From Paenibacillus tritici (GTDB lineage: Bacteria; Bacillota; Bacilli; Paenibacillales; Paenibacillaceae), in contig NZ_JABMKX010000006.1 in assembly GCF_013204885.1 (NCBI RefSeq), forward strand, positions 62,001 through 126,000: a stretch of DNA of 64,000 nt. Reading direction: 5' to 3'. The position numbers and the translations under genes are program-made. Positions 52,953 to 61,298 of the stretch are shown one piece after another. The notes beneath the pieces are model-generated. The model saw only the letters and a program-made list of their open reading frames with translations, was not told where the DNA came from and ran no database searches. How positions within the stretch are numbered: the stretch's first letter is position 1; every line of letters starts with the position of its first letter.

Positions 52953-54542
52953 ATGAGTGTTAACTTTGAACAAATTAGCAGACTTTTTGCCAAGCAAGCG
53001 GTACATATTCAGAGGAATACAGAGGGAATGGCAGATTATACGGATACGATCCTGATTACGAAGAGCCTGACTCATTTCGTGCCTGAATTTATCTATGTGG
53101 GCAACCGGTCGCGGTTACCGGATCACGCAGAAGGGATGGAGCAGGCCAGTCTGATGCTGATCAATGATGCGGCGGAACCTTCTTCCGGGCAGCCCCGGCA
53201 GATGTACAGCGGACAGAACCGGATTGAGTTCGGAGCGGAAGAAGATGTGTTCGAGATGTATAATCAGGTCCGGGAGTTGTTCCTGGAAGAGGCTGAACGG
53301 GAGCAGGTCAAGGGCAGAATGCTTCAAGCCTGTGTCGCCGGCAAAGGTCTGGATGCTATCGTCTCGGCTGCAGCGGAGCTGATGGGCAATCCGGTGATTA
53401 TGTTGGATGTTAGCTATAAGGTTCTGGCTTCTTCAGACATCAGCGGGGTTAGCGATCCCATCTGGAGCGACAATCTGCACAAGGGCTACTGCTCTTATGA
53501 TTTCATCGCTGCCGTTCATCAGATGACAAGCGTGCAGAACGGCATGAAGTCGATAGAGGCTTACGAAGTGGAATGCAGCGGGAGCCAAGTGACCAAGCTG
53601 GTCGCTAAGGTCAGGATCGGCAGCAAGCCTGTCGGCAATATTATTGTGCTGGGCAGCACACGACCGATTCTCCAGAAGGATCATGAATTGGCTGGTTTCA
53701 CGGCTGAGCTGGTAGCGGCGGAGCTGGCGAAGAACAGCTTTTACCGCAATTCCAGCCAGGCTGAATATGAAGAACTGCTCTACGGGCTGTTAGAGAATGA
53801 GGAGAACGGGCAGCGGTTAGTCCAGGAGAGCCTGCGGAGCGGCAAACGTCTGCGCACGGGCAGACTGTCCGTGATGGTGCTGGATCTTGGGAGGTATGAG
53901 GCTTCCGGCAAATACAACGGTTATTTGAGGGATCAGCTGCACCTGTATTTCGGGGAGGAGCACCTGATCTTTTACCATGAATATATGGTGGGGGTCAGCG
54001 AGCGTGACTCTGTAACGGCTAAACCAAGAGACAACGATTCTAAAATGCGGGAATTTCTCGTCACCCACCAGATCCGCCTGGGGATCAGCAGGGAATTCAC
54101 GGACTTGGCGGAATGCCGCAAATATTATCTGCAAGCGCTCAAAGCGCTGGAGATAGGACGAGTGGTCTGGCCTTCAGAACCGCGGGTGTTGTACGCTGAT
54201 GTACAGCTGTATGATCTGTTGTCCCCACATGCGCAGCATGATCCCCGGGATGTCAGCCATCCGGCACTTACGGTTCTGCGTGAATATGATAAGAAGCATC
54301 ATGCTGACTTGTACCACACCCTTTATTATTATTTGAAGAACAACCAGCAGCTGCAAAAGACCGCCGACGAACTATTCGTCCACCGCAACACCCTGCGTTA
54401 CCGGTTACGCCAGATCGACGAACTGATTCAGATTGATTTGAGCCAAATCGACAATATGCTGAGGCTGTATATGTCCTATCAAATGACGGATTATCTGGAT
54501 AAGCTGAGGGCTGCGGGAGCAATATGCAATGCTGATTCGTGA
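52953..54542 (+). CDS. PucR-family transcriptional regulator
   Basis: 529 residues from ATG 52953 (TAGGTGAGA upstream). The N-terminal and GGDEF-like middle parts (about 100-400) lead to a C-terminal HTH_30 helix-turn-helix NNQQLQKTADELFVHRNTLRYRL (in two blocks, about 468-490), with the conserved D and R residues of PucR/CdaR. It is divergent from the ADC-SDR operon. It likely activates or represses that operon in response to a metabolite of the pathway; the sign of control cannot be told. Confidence 0.9.
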   Translation: MSVNFEQISRLFAKQAVHIQRNTEGMADYTDTILITKSLTHFVPEFIYVGNRSRLPDHAEGMEQASLMLINDAAEPSSGQPRQMYSGQNRIEFGAEEDVFEMYNQVRELFLEEAEREQVKGRMLQACVAGKGLDAIVSAAAELMGNPVIMLDVSYKVLASSDISGVSDPIWSDNLHKGYCSYDFIAAVHQMTSVQNGMKSIEAYEVECSGSQVTKLVAKVRIGSKPVGNIIVLGSTRPILQKDHELAGFTAELVAAELAKNSFYRNSSQAEYEELLYGLLENEENGQRLVQESLRSGKRLRTGRLSVMVLDLGRYEASGKYNGYLRDQLHLYFGEEHLIFYHEYMVGVSERDSVTAKPRDNDSKMREFLVTHQIRLGISREFTDLAECRKYYLQALKALEIGRVVWPSEPRVLYADVQLYDLLSPHAQHDPRDVSHPALTVLREYDKKHHADLYHTLYYYLKNNQQLQKTADELFVHRNTLRYRLRQIDELIQIDLSQIDNMLRLYMSYQMTDYLDKLRAAGAICNADS

Positions 54543-54555
54543 TTGTGAAGTGAAA

Positions 54556-55068
54556 TTAACTCCGAATCAATTTCATACATACCTGCGGCTGCTCATCAAC
54601 ATTTCTGCAAGGCTCACACTCTTCAAAACCAAACCTGCGCACACTTGCCATCGAAGCAGCGTTCTGTGGATGGGTCAGGATATAGATACAATCTGCGCCT
54701 AGATGCTCTAAGCAGATGTTGATGAGCACCGGTAAGGCTTCCGACATATAGCCCTGTCTCCAGTACTCTTTCCAGATGTCATAACCGATCTCGACTTGCT
54801 TCAGCTCCAGGTCCCAGTAATGATAGCCGCAGGTACCGATGAAGGCATCCGTCTCTCGATCGAACATCCCGTAACGGTGGTGGCCTTTGCCCTCGGGGGC
54901 GCTGTAATGTTGAATGATGTCTTGGGCTTCTTCATAACTACATGGCGGTTCGCTGAAGTATCTGCACATATCAGGGTCTGAGAATTGTCTGTATACCACA
55001 TCGGTATCTTCTGATTTCAGCAGGCGGAAGTACATTCGGTTAGTCGTACAAGCTTCGGATAAGTTCAT
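54556..55068 (-). CDS. GNAT-family N-acetyltransferase (RimJ/RimL-like)
   Basis: 170 residues of the Acetyltransf_3 type. Conserved blocks: FIGTCGYHYWD (about 72-82), IGYDIWKEYWRQGYMSEALPVLI (in two parts, about 92-114) with the acetyl-CoA loop RQGYMSEA, and NAASMASVRRFGFEE near 145-158. GGAGC precedes ATG 55068. Small-molecule or protein N-terminal acetylation; substrate unknown. Confidence 0.9.
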   Translation of the reverse strand: MNLSEACTTNRMYFRLLKSEDTDVVYRQFSDPDMCRYFSEPPCSYEEAQDIIQHYSAPEGKGHHRYGMFDRETDAFIGTCGYHYWDLELKQVEIGYDIWKEYWRQGYMSEALPVLINICLEHLGADCIYILTHPQNAASMASVRRFGFEECEPCRNVDEQPQVCMKLIRS

Positions 55069-55210
55069 TCAGTTCGCTCCTGTCCGTAAAATACCTGATT
55101 CTGACTTCATACAATCATTATCCTGTATCGGATTGATATTCTCTGTGATAATTTTTTGGGTAGTGCTTCATCTGCCAAGTGAGCTGCACCTGAATTCACC
55201 GGATGTGTGC

Positions 55211-55460
55211 TAGACGAACCAATGAAGGGGATTAGTGCATCTCATTATGCCGGAAGGGGGCTAAATGGGCCAATGAAGGGTATTAATGCACCTGAATTTA
55301 TCGGGTGGGGGCTAAACGAGCCAATGAAGGGTATTAATGCACCTGAATTCGCTGAACGGGGGCTAAATGAGTCAATGAAGGGTATTAATGCACCTGAATT
55401 CGCTGGACGGGGGCTAAATGAGTCAATGAGGGGTATTAGTGCACCTCATTATGCCAAAGG
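55211..55460. repeat. Five tandem copies of a 51-bp repeat
   Basis: The core CAATGAAGGGTATTAATGCA recurs with ATG at 55222, 55273, 55324, 55375 and 55426, exactly 51 bp apart; a degenerate partial unit precedes the first. The gap 55069-55574 has no other convincing gene. Since 51 is divisible by three an 85-codon frame stays open, but differences are not biased to third positions and there is no ribosome site, so coding is doubtful. The fifth unit can form a hairpin AATGAGG/CCTCATT. Confidence 0.85.
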
Positions 55461-55574
55461 GTGACGATAACTTGCTGTTCATCACAGCAGAGTGTGCGCT
55501 CAGGATTATGAACCCTTTGTTAATGTATGGTAAAATAATAAAAACTTCCGATGAACCCTGAAAGGTGTGTGCAT

Positions 55575-56489
55575 ATGAGACCAACCAGACTTACCAAAAG
55601 CATAGCAGCCGCTCTCGGCTCACTGCTCCTGGTGACGAGTGCCGGGATTACCGTCCTTGGCGCTGTTCCGCAGAATGCAGCGGCAGCGGCGGTGAAGCCT
55701 ACACCAGCCTTCAGCTTATTTGAACTGAGGGTGAAGAAACCTTCTTCACTCAGTCTGGCCCAAGGAACCCTGGTTAACCGCATCAGTCAGATGACGCCGT
55801 CCGAGGCTAACCTGGCGGTTCTGCATCTGGAGAATGCTTTGAAGGCCTATCTGCCTACAGCTACCAAACGTATGAGTCAGCCTGTCATTCAGTTGGATAT
55901 CAAAAATATAGATACCCCCGGCATGACCATGGCATTGGCACGCTCCAAGGTGAAGCGGACCGAATCACGGATTGTACTGCAAGACTTGGCGGCGATGGAT
56001 TATAAGCTGGGAAGGGACGGCGGTTTTGTTCCGGTCATTCAATACAAGAGCTTCAAGGTATTCAAGCCGTACCTCAGCAAAGATCTGCAGGTATACATCG
56101 ACCTGATGGCCGCAGAGTCGGAGCAACCGGCTGTAGTCAACAGAACGTTACAGGTGGACTGGTATGAGGTTGTGGAACGGGCGGTGCAATATGAAGCCTT
56201 CGTGCAGACATACAAGAATTCTAACCGTAATGCAGCCATGCAACAAGCCTTTGAAGCCGCGAAGAGACTTGTGTTCAACGGAAGCCCCAACACCCCGCTG
56301 TTCGACAAGAAAACCCAGGTCATTCTTCTAAAAGCGGCAATCGCCTATGAGAATACCCTTTCCGAGGCAGGGCCTGAGCAGATTGAGAACAGTAGGCTGC
56401 TGACCGGGCTGGATGATTTCCTGCTGCTTGTAGAGCAGAATGGTGATAAGAAAACTCAGGCTGTAATGGATTATCTGGAAGCGATGTAG
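55575..56489 (+). CDS. Exported protein of unknown function
   Basis: 304 residues from ATG 55575 (AAAGGTG upstream). A signal peptide (about 1-38; hydrophobic core AALGSLLLVTSAGITVLG) with a cleavage-like AAAAA site is followed by a helix-rich domain of about 265 residues with no cysteine and no recognised motif. Alternating charged and hydrophobic residues indicate helical bundles. It ends at a clear terminator. Secreted or wall-bound, function unknown. Confidence 0.7.
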   Translation: MRPTRLTKSIAAALGSLLLVTSAGITVLGAVPQNAAAAAVKPTPAFSLFELRVKKPSSLSLAQGTLVNRISQMTPSEANLAVLHLENALKAYLPTATKRMSQPVIQLDIKNIDTPGMTMALARSKVKRTESRIVLQDLAAMDYKLGRDGGFVPVIQYKSFKVFKPYLSKDLQVYIDLMAAESEQPAVVNRTLQVDWYEVVERAVQYEAFVQTYKNSNRNAAMQQAFEAAKRLVFNGSPNTPLFDKKTQVILLKAAIAYENTLSEAGPEQIENSRLLTGLDDFLLLVEQNGDKKTQAVMDYLEAM

Positions 56490-56515
56490 TCAAGACCACT
56501 TGCATCTTGTAGCAG

Positions 56516-56549
56516 AAACCGGGCTGTTGCCGAAGCAGCCCGGTTTCTT
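56516..56549 (+). terminator. Terminator of the exported protein gene
   Basis: AAACCGGGCTG (56516-56526) pairs perfectly with CAGCCCGGTTT (56536-56546), followed by CTT. Confidence 0.85.
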
Positions 56550-56700
56550 GGTGTGCATAACCCGGGCGCAAAGACCCGTAAAGCATATCTTCCTATAGGC
56601 CCGAAGCGTCATTAATCACAGAAAAGGAAAACGATTACAATTATAATGTAAGCGTTATCTATGCCTGTGTTACATGTTTACGCAGAAGGGGGAAGAGGTC

Positions 56701-57060
56701 TTGAGAGTGAACAAGGTTTCCTTTAACATGCTTGTGATTATGGGTTTTAGCATTCAGTATGCATTGATGCATCTTTTTTCGGCAGGCGAGGTCATCGCCA
56801 TTTCATCGGCTGAGCTTATTATTTATATGGCATTCACCTTTGCCGGGCTCGGCAGATTCTTCCGGCGGAGAAGACAGGTTCTGAACGAGCACGGCTGCGG
56901 GTCTGCCGGACTGTTTTTCAGCGTATTATGGACGGTCTCCTTGTGCTCCCAGTTCCGGAAAGAGAGCTACCCGGATGCGCTGACGATTATTAATTCGCTG
57001 GGGGTGTCCGCTGCCGGTCTGGTCCTGCTCACCGAGATCATTATATTGTTTAAGGTCTAA
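56701..57060 (+). CDS. Small four-helix membrane protein
   Basis: 119 residues from TTG 56701 (or 117 from GTG 56707); both can use the AAGGGGGAAGAGG stretch. Four hydrophobic segments (about 9-24, 31-50, 68-85, 95-118) with a basic RRRRQ loop between the second and third. No family recognised. Its end overlaps the convergent HxlR gene by four bases. Confidence 0.6.
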   Translation: MRVNKVSFNMLVIMGFSIQYALMHLFSAGEVIAISSAELIIYMAFTFAGLGRFFRRRRQVLNEHGCGSAGLFFSVLWTVSLCSQFRKESYPDALTIINSLGVSAAGLVLLTEIIILFKV

Positions 57061-57407
57061 ACAAATCGCTTGCCCCATTCGCAGAGCGGATCGAGCACCA
57101 TGCGCAGTGTTCTTCCGCGGTCGGTTAGCTCGTAGACCACTTTAGGCGGCACTTCCAAGTAGGCTGTACGAAGAATAAGCGCATCGGCTTCCAGTTCTTT
57201 TAACTGCTGGGTGAGCATCTTCTGGGTAATGGGTGTAAGCTGACGCAGCATCTCCCCGTTACGGAGCGCCCCTTGCTCGGCCAGCAGGCAGAGAATCGCA
57301 GTCTTCCACTTGCCGCCGATTACCTCCAGCGTAACCTCGGTAGGATTGTTATGCTTTTTATGGCCTGGTACTGTAGCGTCATTCCCCTCGTTAGTCTCAA
57401 ATGTCAT
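57057..57407 (-). CDS. HxlR-family transcriptional regulator
   Basis: 116 residues from ATG 57407 (AAGGAG 9 nt upstream). The winged helix has the HxlR signature VIGGKWKTAILCLL and LTPITQKMLTQQLKELEADALI, then the PPKVVYELTDRGR wing. It is divergent from a Gfo/Idh/MocA oxidoreductase, and the spacer holds a perfect dyad AAAAGT/ACTTTT. In this family such regulators repress the divergent gene until a redox or electrophile signal releases them. Confidence 0.9.
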   Translation of the reverse strand: MTFETNEGNDATVPGHKKHNNPTEVTLEVIGGKWKTAILCLLAEQGALRNGEMLRQLTPITQKMLTQQLKELEADALILRTAYLEVPPKVVYELTDRGRTLRMVLDPLCEWGKRFV

Positions 57408-57452
57408 CTCAGATGTCTCCTTCAACGTACCCGATTGGTAACTATATTACTC

Positions 57453-57468
57453 AAAAGTGCGTACTTTT
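57453..57468. promoter_or_regulatory. HxlR operator-like dyad
   Basis: AAAAGT-GCGT-ACTTTT is a perfect 6+4+6 inverted repeat midway between the HxlR start (57407) and the oxidoreductase start (57533). The sequence type (AGT...ACT) fits known HxlR/HypR-like sites. Confidence 0.7.
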
Positions 57469-57532
57469 TTGTTTCGATTATATCCTTTATATTCAATGGT
57501 GTCAGCATACACTAACGAAGGAGGCACTTTGG

Positions 57533-58636
57533 ATGAACACCAAAAAGGTATGGGGAGCAGGGATTGTCGGAGCAGGCGGATGGGGTGGACAGGCTCATAT
57601 TCCCGCACTGGCGGCAATTGAGGCTTATGAAGTGAAGGCGGTAACCGGTACGCGGGTCGAAAGCGCACAGGCGGCAGCCGAACAATACGGTATAGCCTCT
57701 TACTATACAAGTACATCTGAGATGGCAGAGCAGCCCGAAATTGATGTTGTAGCGGTAACGGTAAAAGTACCTGAGCATGACCGGCTGCTCCGGGAAGCCC
57801 TGGAGGCCGGCAAGCATGTGTACAGCGAATGGCCGCTGGCCCGGAATACGGCAGAAGCGCAAGCGCTGCTTGAACTTGCGGAAGAACGGGGAGTGAAGCA
57901 TGTGGCGGGACTCCAGGCACGTGGCAATCCGGCGGTCCGCTATATCAGGGACCTGGTCACTGAAGGAGCGGTTGGCCATGTGCTGGCTGTGAATGCTGTC
58001 GTTACGCTGCCGGTATTTCCGACTTCGAACGGAATAGTAGATCTTGCACATGTCTATCTGCTGGATGAGGCGAATGGGGCAGATCAACTGACCATCGGTG
58101 CGGCCCATGTACTTGATGCGATTGAATATATGGTAGCTCCGTTTGTGGAGGTATCCGGCAGGTTAGACACGCAGTACCCCGAGGTGAATATCCTTGAGAC
58201 TGGGCAAAGGGTAACGGCGGACGCGCCGGATCACGTGCTCGTTCACGGGAGACTGGCCCAGAACGCCATTGTCTCGGCCCAATTCGTGAATGCCGGTGCC
58301 CCCGGGTTTACACTACGGATCATTGGAACCGTAGGGGAGCTTCTCATCACCCCCCGGGATGGGCTGATGTTTCAGATGGACCGGTTGACGCTTCAGCTGG
58401 TCCGTGCTTTCGGGGAGACAGAGCTACTGGAAACGCCGGCGGCCTATGCTTCACAGGTACGTAACCTGTTTCCCGGTCCCGGATACAATGTTGCTCATCT
58501 GTATGCTCTTTTTGCCCAGCGGCTTGCGGGGGAAGAGGCCGAATTACCCGATTTCAGCCAAGCGGTTCGGCTGCATCGTCTGTTGGATGCGATCCGTGCA
58601 GCGAGTGCTTCGGGAGTTCGTCAAGAAGTGGGATAA
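57533..58636 (+). CDS. Gfo/Idh/MocA-family oxidoreductase
   Basis: 367 residues from ATG 57533 (AAGGAGG at 10-nt spacing). The dinucleotide motif is GAGGWGGQAHI (about 13-23); the usual EKP is replaced by EWPLA near residue 101. The C-terminal GFO_IDH_MocA_C domain follows. NAD(P)-dependent oxidoreductase on a sugar or similar compound. It is the probable target of the divergent HxlR regulator. The terminator begins within the last codons. Confidence 0.9.
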   Translation: MNTKKVWGAGIVGAGGWGGQAHIPALAAIEAYEVKAVTGTRVESAQAAAEQYGIASYYTSTSEMAEQPEIDVVAVTVKVPEHDRLLREALEAGKHVYSEWPLARNTAEAQALLELAEERGVKHVAGLQARGNPAVRYIRDLVTEGAVGHVLAVNAVVTLPVFPTSNGIVDLAHVYLLDEANGADQLTIGAAHVLDAIEYMVAPFVEVSGRLDTQYPEVNILETGQRVTADAPDHVLVHGRLAQNAIVSAQFVNAGAPGFTLRIIGTVGELLITPRDGLMFQMDRLTLQLVRAFGETELLETPAAYASQVRNLFPGPGYNVAHLYALFAQRLAGEEAELPDFSQAVRLHRLLDAIRAASASGVRQEVG

Positions 58637-58655
58637 CGATATCCCGCTTCTTGTC
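58623..58655. terminator. Terminator overlapping the oxidoreductase stop codon
   Basis: AAGAAGTGGGAT (58623-58634) pairs with ATCCCGCTTCTT (58641-58652, one wobble) around AACGAT. The stop codon lies in the stem and loop. It also serves the convergent DinB gene. Confidence 0.75.
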
Positions 58656-58662
58656 ATCCCGC

Positions 58663-59181
58663 TTACTGTCCGCTTTCCTGGCATTCCACCAAATAAAATA
58701 AATAATCCGTCGGAACGCCGGAATATCCCTGCTGGCGCAGCATGGCGGTGACATTGCCCCGGTGGTAGGTGCCATGATTGACCACATGCCGCAGGATGTC
58801 GGAGAAGCAGGTGTGGAGACTGCCATAGGACGGATGCACAATCGTCATGGCCTGGTCCGGGTCGGGGGTACGCTCCATCAGATCGTGGAATTGTTCAGCG
58901 GTGCCGGCGAACAGTCTGCGCATCCCGTCCACGGAGACCCCCTCCGCTTCTGCGGTCCAGACGGGAATCTTCGGAAAAATCTCTTCGGTAGGCACCTCCG
59001 CAAGCACGGAATGATAGAGCCGCTCAAAGCGGTACAGATGTCCGAAGGTTCGCGCCACGGACGGGAACACACTCGTCACCTCCGCATGAAATACCTCCTC
59101 CGGTAACTGCTCCAGATGGTTGAATATCCGCTGATTCGCCCATACATGGTAATCATATAACGCGTACGGTTGTTGAAGCAT
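58663..59181 (-). CDS. DinB-family metalloprotein
   Basis: 172 residues, four-helix DinB/YfiT-like fold. Likely metal ligands are the histidines in FGHLYRF (near 48), and NHGTYHRGN (near 136-140). The family includes thiol-dependent transferases. AGGAG precedes ATG 59181. The gene follows the WYL regulator (93-nt gap), with a perfect 11-bp dyad in the gap that may be an operator. Confidence 0.9.
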   Translation of the reverse strand: MLQQPYALYDYHVWANQRIFNHLEQLPEEVFHAEVTSVFPSVARTFGHLYRFERLYHSVLAEVPTEEIFPKIPVWTAEAEGVSVDGMRRLFAGTAEQFHDLMERTPDPDQAMTIVHPSYGSLHTCFSDILRHVVNHGTYHRGNVTAMLRQQGYSGVPTDYLFYLVECQESGQ

Positions 59182-59247
59182 GGCTCCATTCTCCTCTCGT
59201 TATTCTGGCAATATGGCTGCCTTGTCTTGTTCCTAGTGTATAACAGG

Positions 59248-59272
59248 TTCACTGACAAACCTTGTCAGTGAA
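59248..59272 (-). promoter_or_regulatory. Perfect 11-bp dyad between WYL regulator and DinB genes
   Basis: TTCACTGACAA (59248-59258) and TTGTCAGTGAA (59262-59272) are perfect inverted repeats around ACC, two bases past the WYL stop codon and 66 nt before the DinB start. There is no T-tract on the minus strand, so an operator is more likely than a terminator. The TGACA/TGTCA core resembles sites of YafY/YobV-type WYL regulators. Confidence 0.6.
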
Positions 59273-59274
59273 GT

Positions 59275-60246
59275 TCAATCGGCATCGTCCATGTAATGCC
59301 TGCTGATCTCGCGGGCTCTGTCCTGAAGCAGAAGCTTCAGTGCAAGCGGCTCCCGGATACGGATCGCTGTACCGAACGACAGCAGATACTTGGGCAGGTA
59401 CTTGTTCATGGACGGAACATCGAGCAGGAACCGCGCTTCCCGGTCGGTCCGTTCCGTCAAGTAGTGACGCAGATGCCAATTACTGCACAGCTTGTTCAGC
59501 GTATCCGGCTCTCCTTCGATGCGGATAACCGTAAGAGGGCCGTCTTCTTCCCGCTCCTCTTCCGCTTGGCTGCGGAAATAGTCAGACACCGAGAATTGCT
59601 CCGGCCGCTCGAAGCAGGTATCCGTCAGCTTAAGCGCGGCAATGCGGTCCACACGGAAGGTCCGCATTGCCCTTGACTGGTGGCAGAACGCGACCACATA
59701 CCATTCGCTGCGGTCATAAGCCAGTCCATAGGGATCGGCATCCCGTTCATCGGCCTGCGCAGAATTCAACTTCCGGTAGGTGAGGTGTACGGTCCGCCCG
59801 TCCTTCACAGCCTGCTCCAGCTCCCGCAACAAGGGAACCACAGACGGCGCCCGGGACGGGGCAATGACATCGAGGCCGCTGGTGTGAAGCGACAAGTCAT
59901 GGCGCTGTTCTTCATGCAGTCCGTTCTCCACCTTCTTGAGGGCGCTCTCCAGCTCCTTCGCATAAGGATAACCTGCGCCGACCGCGAATTTATAGGCATC
60001 CACCAGTGCCTTCAGCTCTAACGTGTTGAAGAACAGAGGCGTCTCGCTGAAGCTGTCCAGAATATACACTCCGCCGTCATGCCCGGATTCCGCAACCACC
60101 GGCACGCCGCTGGCACCAAGCGCGTCGATATACCGGTACACGGTACGGACGCTGATCTCCAGACTGTCCGCAATCTGTGCGGCCGTGAGTTTTTTGCCGG
60201 ACCGCAGCATCCATAGCATAGCCAGCATATTATCCCATTTTGCCAT
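59275..60246 (-). CDS. YafY-type WYL-domain transcriptional regulator
   Basis: 323 residues from ATG 60246 (GGGAGAGAG upstream). N-terminal HTH_11 helix-turn-helix LTAAQIADSLEISVRTVYRY (about 20-39), a WYL domain (about 135-225) with RSEWYVVAFCHQSRAMRTFRVDR in two blocks, and a WCX C-terminal part. WYL domains can bind nucleic acids or small ligands. It probably controls the downstream DinB gene through the dyad at 59248-59272 and may be autoregulatory. Confidence 0.9.
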   Translation of the reverse strand: MAKWDNMLAMLWMLRSGKKLTAAQIADSLEISVRTVYRYIDALGASGVPVVAESGHDGGVYILDSFSETPLFFNTLELKALVDAYKFAVGAGYPYAKELESALKKVENGLHEEQRHDLSLHTSGLDVIAPSRAPSVVPLLRELEQAVKDGRTVHLTYRKLNSAQADERDADPYGLAYDRSEWYVVAFCHQSRAMRTFRVDRIAALKLTDTCFERPEQFSVSDYFRSQAEEEREEDGPLTVIRIEGEPDTLNKLCSNWHLRHYLTERTDREARFLLDVPSMNKYLPKYLLSFGTAIRIREPLALKLLLQDRAREISRHYMDDAD

Positions 60247-60391
60247 TTGAAGCTCTCTCCCAGGTCCGCTTTTCATCTAACCGATGAATGCGGGCATTTT
60301 TTTCTCAGTCTACCATTTAATATTCTGCTGTTCCATCCGCTTTATGCTATGATGTGAAATATGGTATTTTCTGAGAGAGGGGGGGCGCATT

Positions 60392-60913
60392 ATGATCACT
60401 TTTAAAAAAATCATGCGGATTATCGGTCTTAGCGTTCTGGTCACGGGTGTGTCTCATTCTTCGGCTCCGGCTACAGCAGCTTCCGGTTCCGCCCCATCCG
60501 CCACATTACCCGCGATTCAAATCTATCTGAATAACTCGCCGATCACCACCTCCGCAGGGGGAGCCACACTGATTAATGATACCGTGATGCTCTCACTGGA
60601 CAAGTTATATGTCAGCGGGGCTACAGTTAGTTATGATGAACATACTAGGATGATCACCATTAACAACATCCTTACGACAGGCAGCATGAAGATCGGCAGC
60701 CGGATGGCCTCTGTGAACGGGAAGCAGATTACCTATTCCGCAGCCTTCCAGCAGGTGAATAAGCAGCTATACATACCATTGCGGTTCGTTAATGATGCCA
60801 TTGGCGGCTCACTGGACTGGAATGCCAAGAAACGTGAAGCGTTCATCAGCTATCCTCATTTTGTCGGAGACGGTAGGAATGACAAGGATACTTATTTCTT
60901 GAATAATAAATGA
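60392..60913 (+). CDS. Exported copper-amine-oxidase N-terminal-domain protein
   Basis: 173 residues. A signal peptide (about 1-30) precedes a Cu_amine_oxidN1-like domain (about 42-155) with the two-part pattern IQIYLNNSPI ... LINDTVMLSL and LYIPLRFVNDAIGGSLDWN. Such domains occur in many Firmicute cell-surface proteins and have no catalytic role. AGAGAGGGGGGG precedes ATG 60392. Confidence 0.85.
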   Translation: MITFKKIMRIIGLSVLVTGVSHSSAPATAASGSAPSATLPAIQIYLNNSPITTSAGGATLINDTVMLSLDKLYVSGATVSYDEHTRMITINNILTTGSMKIGSRMASVNGKQITYSAAFQQVNKQLYIPLRFVNDAIGGSLDWNAKKREAFISYPHFVGDGRNDKDTYFLNNK

Positions 60914-60925
60914 ATATAACTATAA

Positions 60926-61153
60926 TCGTTCATCGGACCATTACTTACTGATTTCATCCCGTTTATTAAGAACCGCCCATTTTACTTAGTCGTGCTTTGT
61001 CCAAACTCTACAGTGGTTGCAGCGAGAGAGGCTACACGGGCCAAGAAGGGTTATGGGATTTGGAGCGTAGATGCGATTACAAAACGAGGCGTTGATAACA
61101 TGAATGATGGCGCTAACTATAGAAGAAGGATACATGAACAAGCTCCTGTGTGA
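60926..61153 (+). pseudogene. Start-less gene remnant (3' end)
   Basis: Seventy-five sense codons are open after a TAA at 60923 and run to TGA 61151-61153, with no start codon near the beginning. The translation is protein-like: PFIKNRPFYLVVL near the start and AREATRAKKGYGIWSVDAI further on. The 'EA..AKK..GIW' pattern is reminiscent of the end of thermonuclease-like proteins, but that is weak. The terminator at 61137-61173 overlaps its end, as in a real gene. A decayed or truncated gene is likely. Confidence 0.45.
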
Positions 61154-61173
61154 ATCGCAGGGGTTTGTTTTTT
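61137..61173 (+). terminator. Terminator before the mur operon
   Basis: AACAAGCTCCTG (61137-61148) pairs with CAGGGGTTTGTT (61158-61169) with small internal mismatches, followed by TTTT. It isolates the mur operon from upstream transcription. Confidence 0.8.
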
Positions 61174-61224
61174 ATATGTTCAATCTTGGTTATGATATTT
61201 AATTTTAATAAAATAATAATTATG

Positions 61225-61253
61225 TTGAAATAATATTTCAGTAATGGTATTCT
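61225..61253 (+). promoter_or_regulatory. mur operon promoter with RpiR-type operator-like dyad
   Basis: TTGAAA (61225-61230) and TATTCT (61248-61253, with an extended-10 TGG before it) are 17 bp apart. The perfect dyad TGAAAT-AAT-ATTTCA (61226-61240) overlaps the -35 box. Regulators of the RpiR/SIS family, to which Gram-positive MurR belongs, use TGAAA...TTTCA-type sites, so MurAc-6-phosphate-controlled repression is likely. No murR gene is visible within the window. Confidence 0.7.
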
Positions 61254-61298
61254 GCATTTAGAGAGCGATTTCATAAACGGAAAAGGATGATGGAAATC

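Noticed and set aside
55207..55464. 85-codon frame across the 51-bp repeat as a protein gene
   Set aside because: No ribosome site, GTG start only, and substitutions among units show no third-position bias; treated as a repeat.
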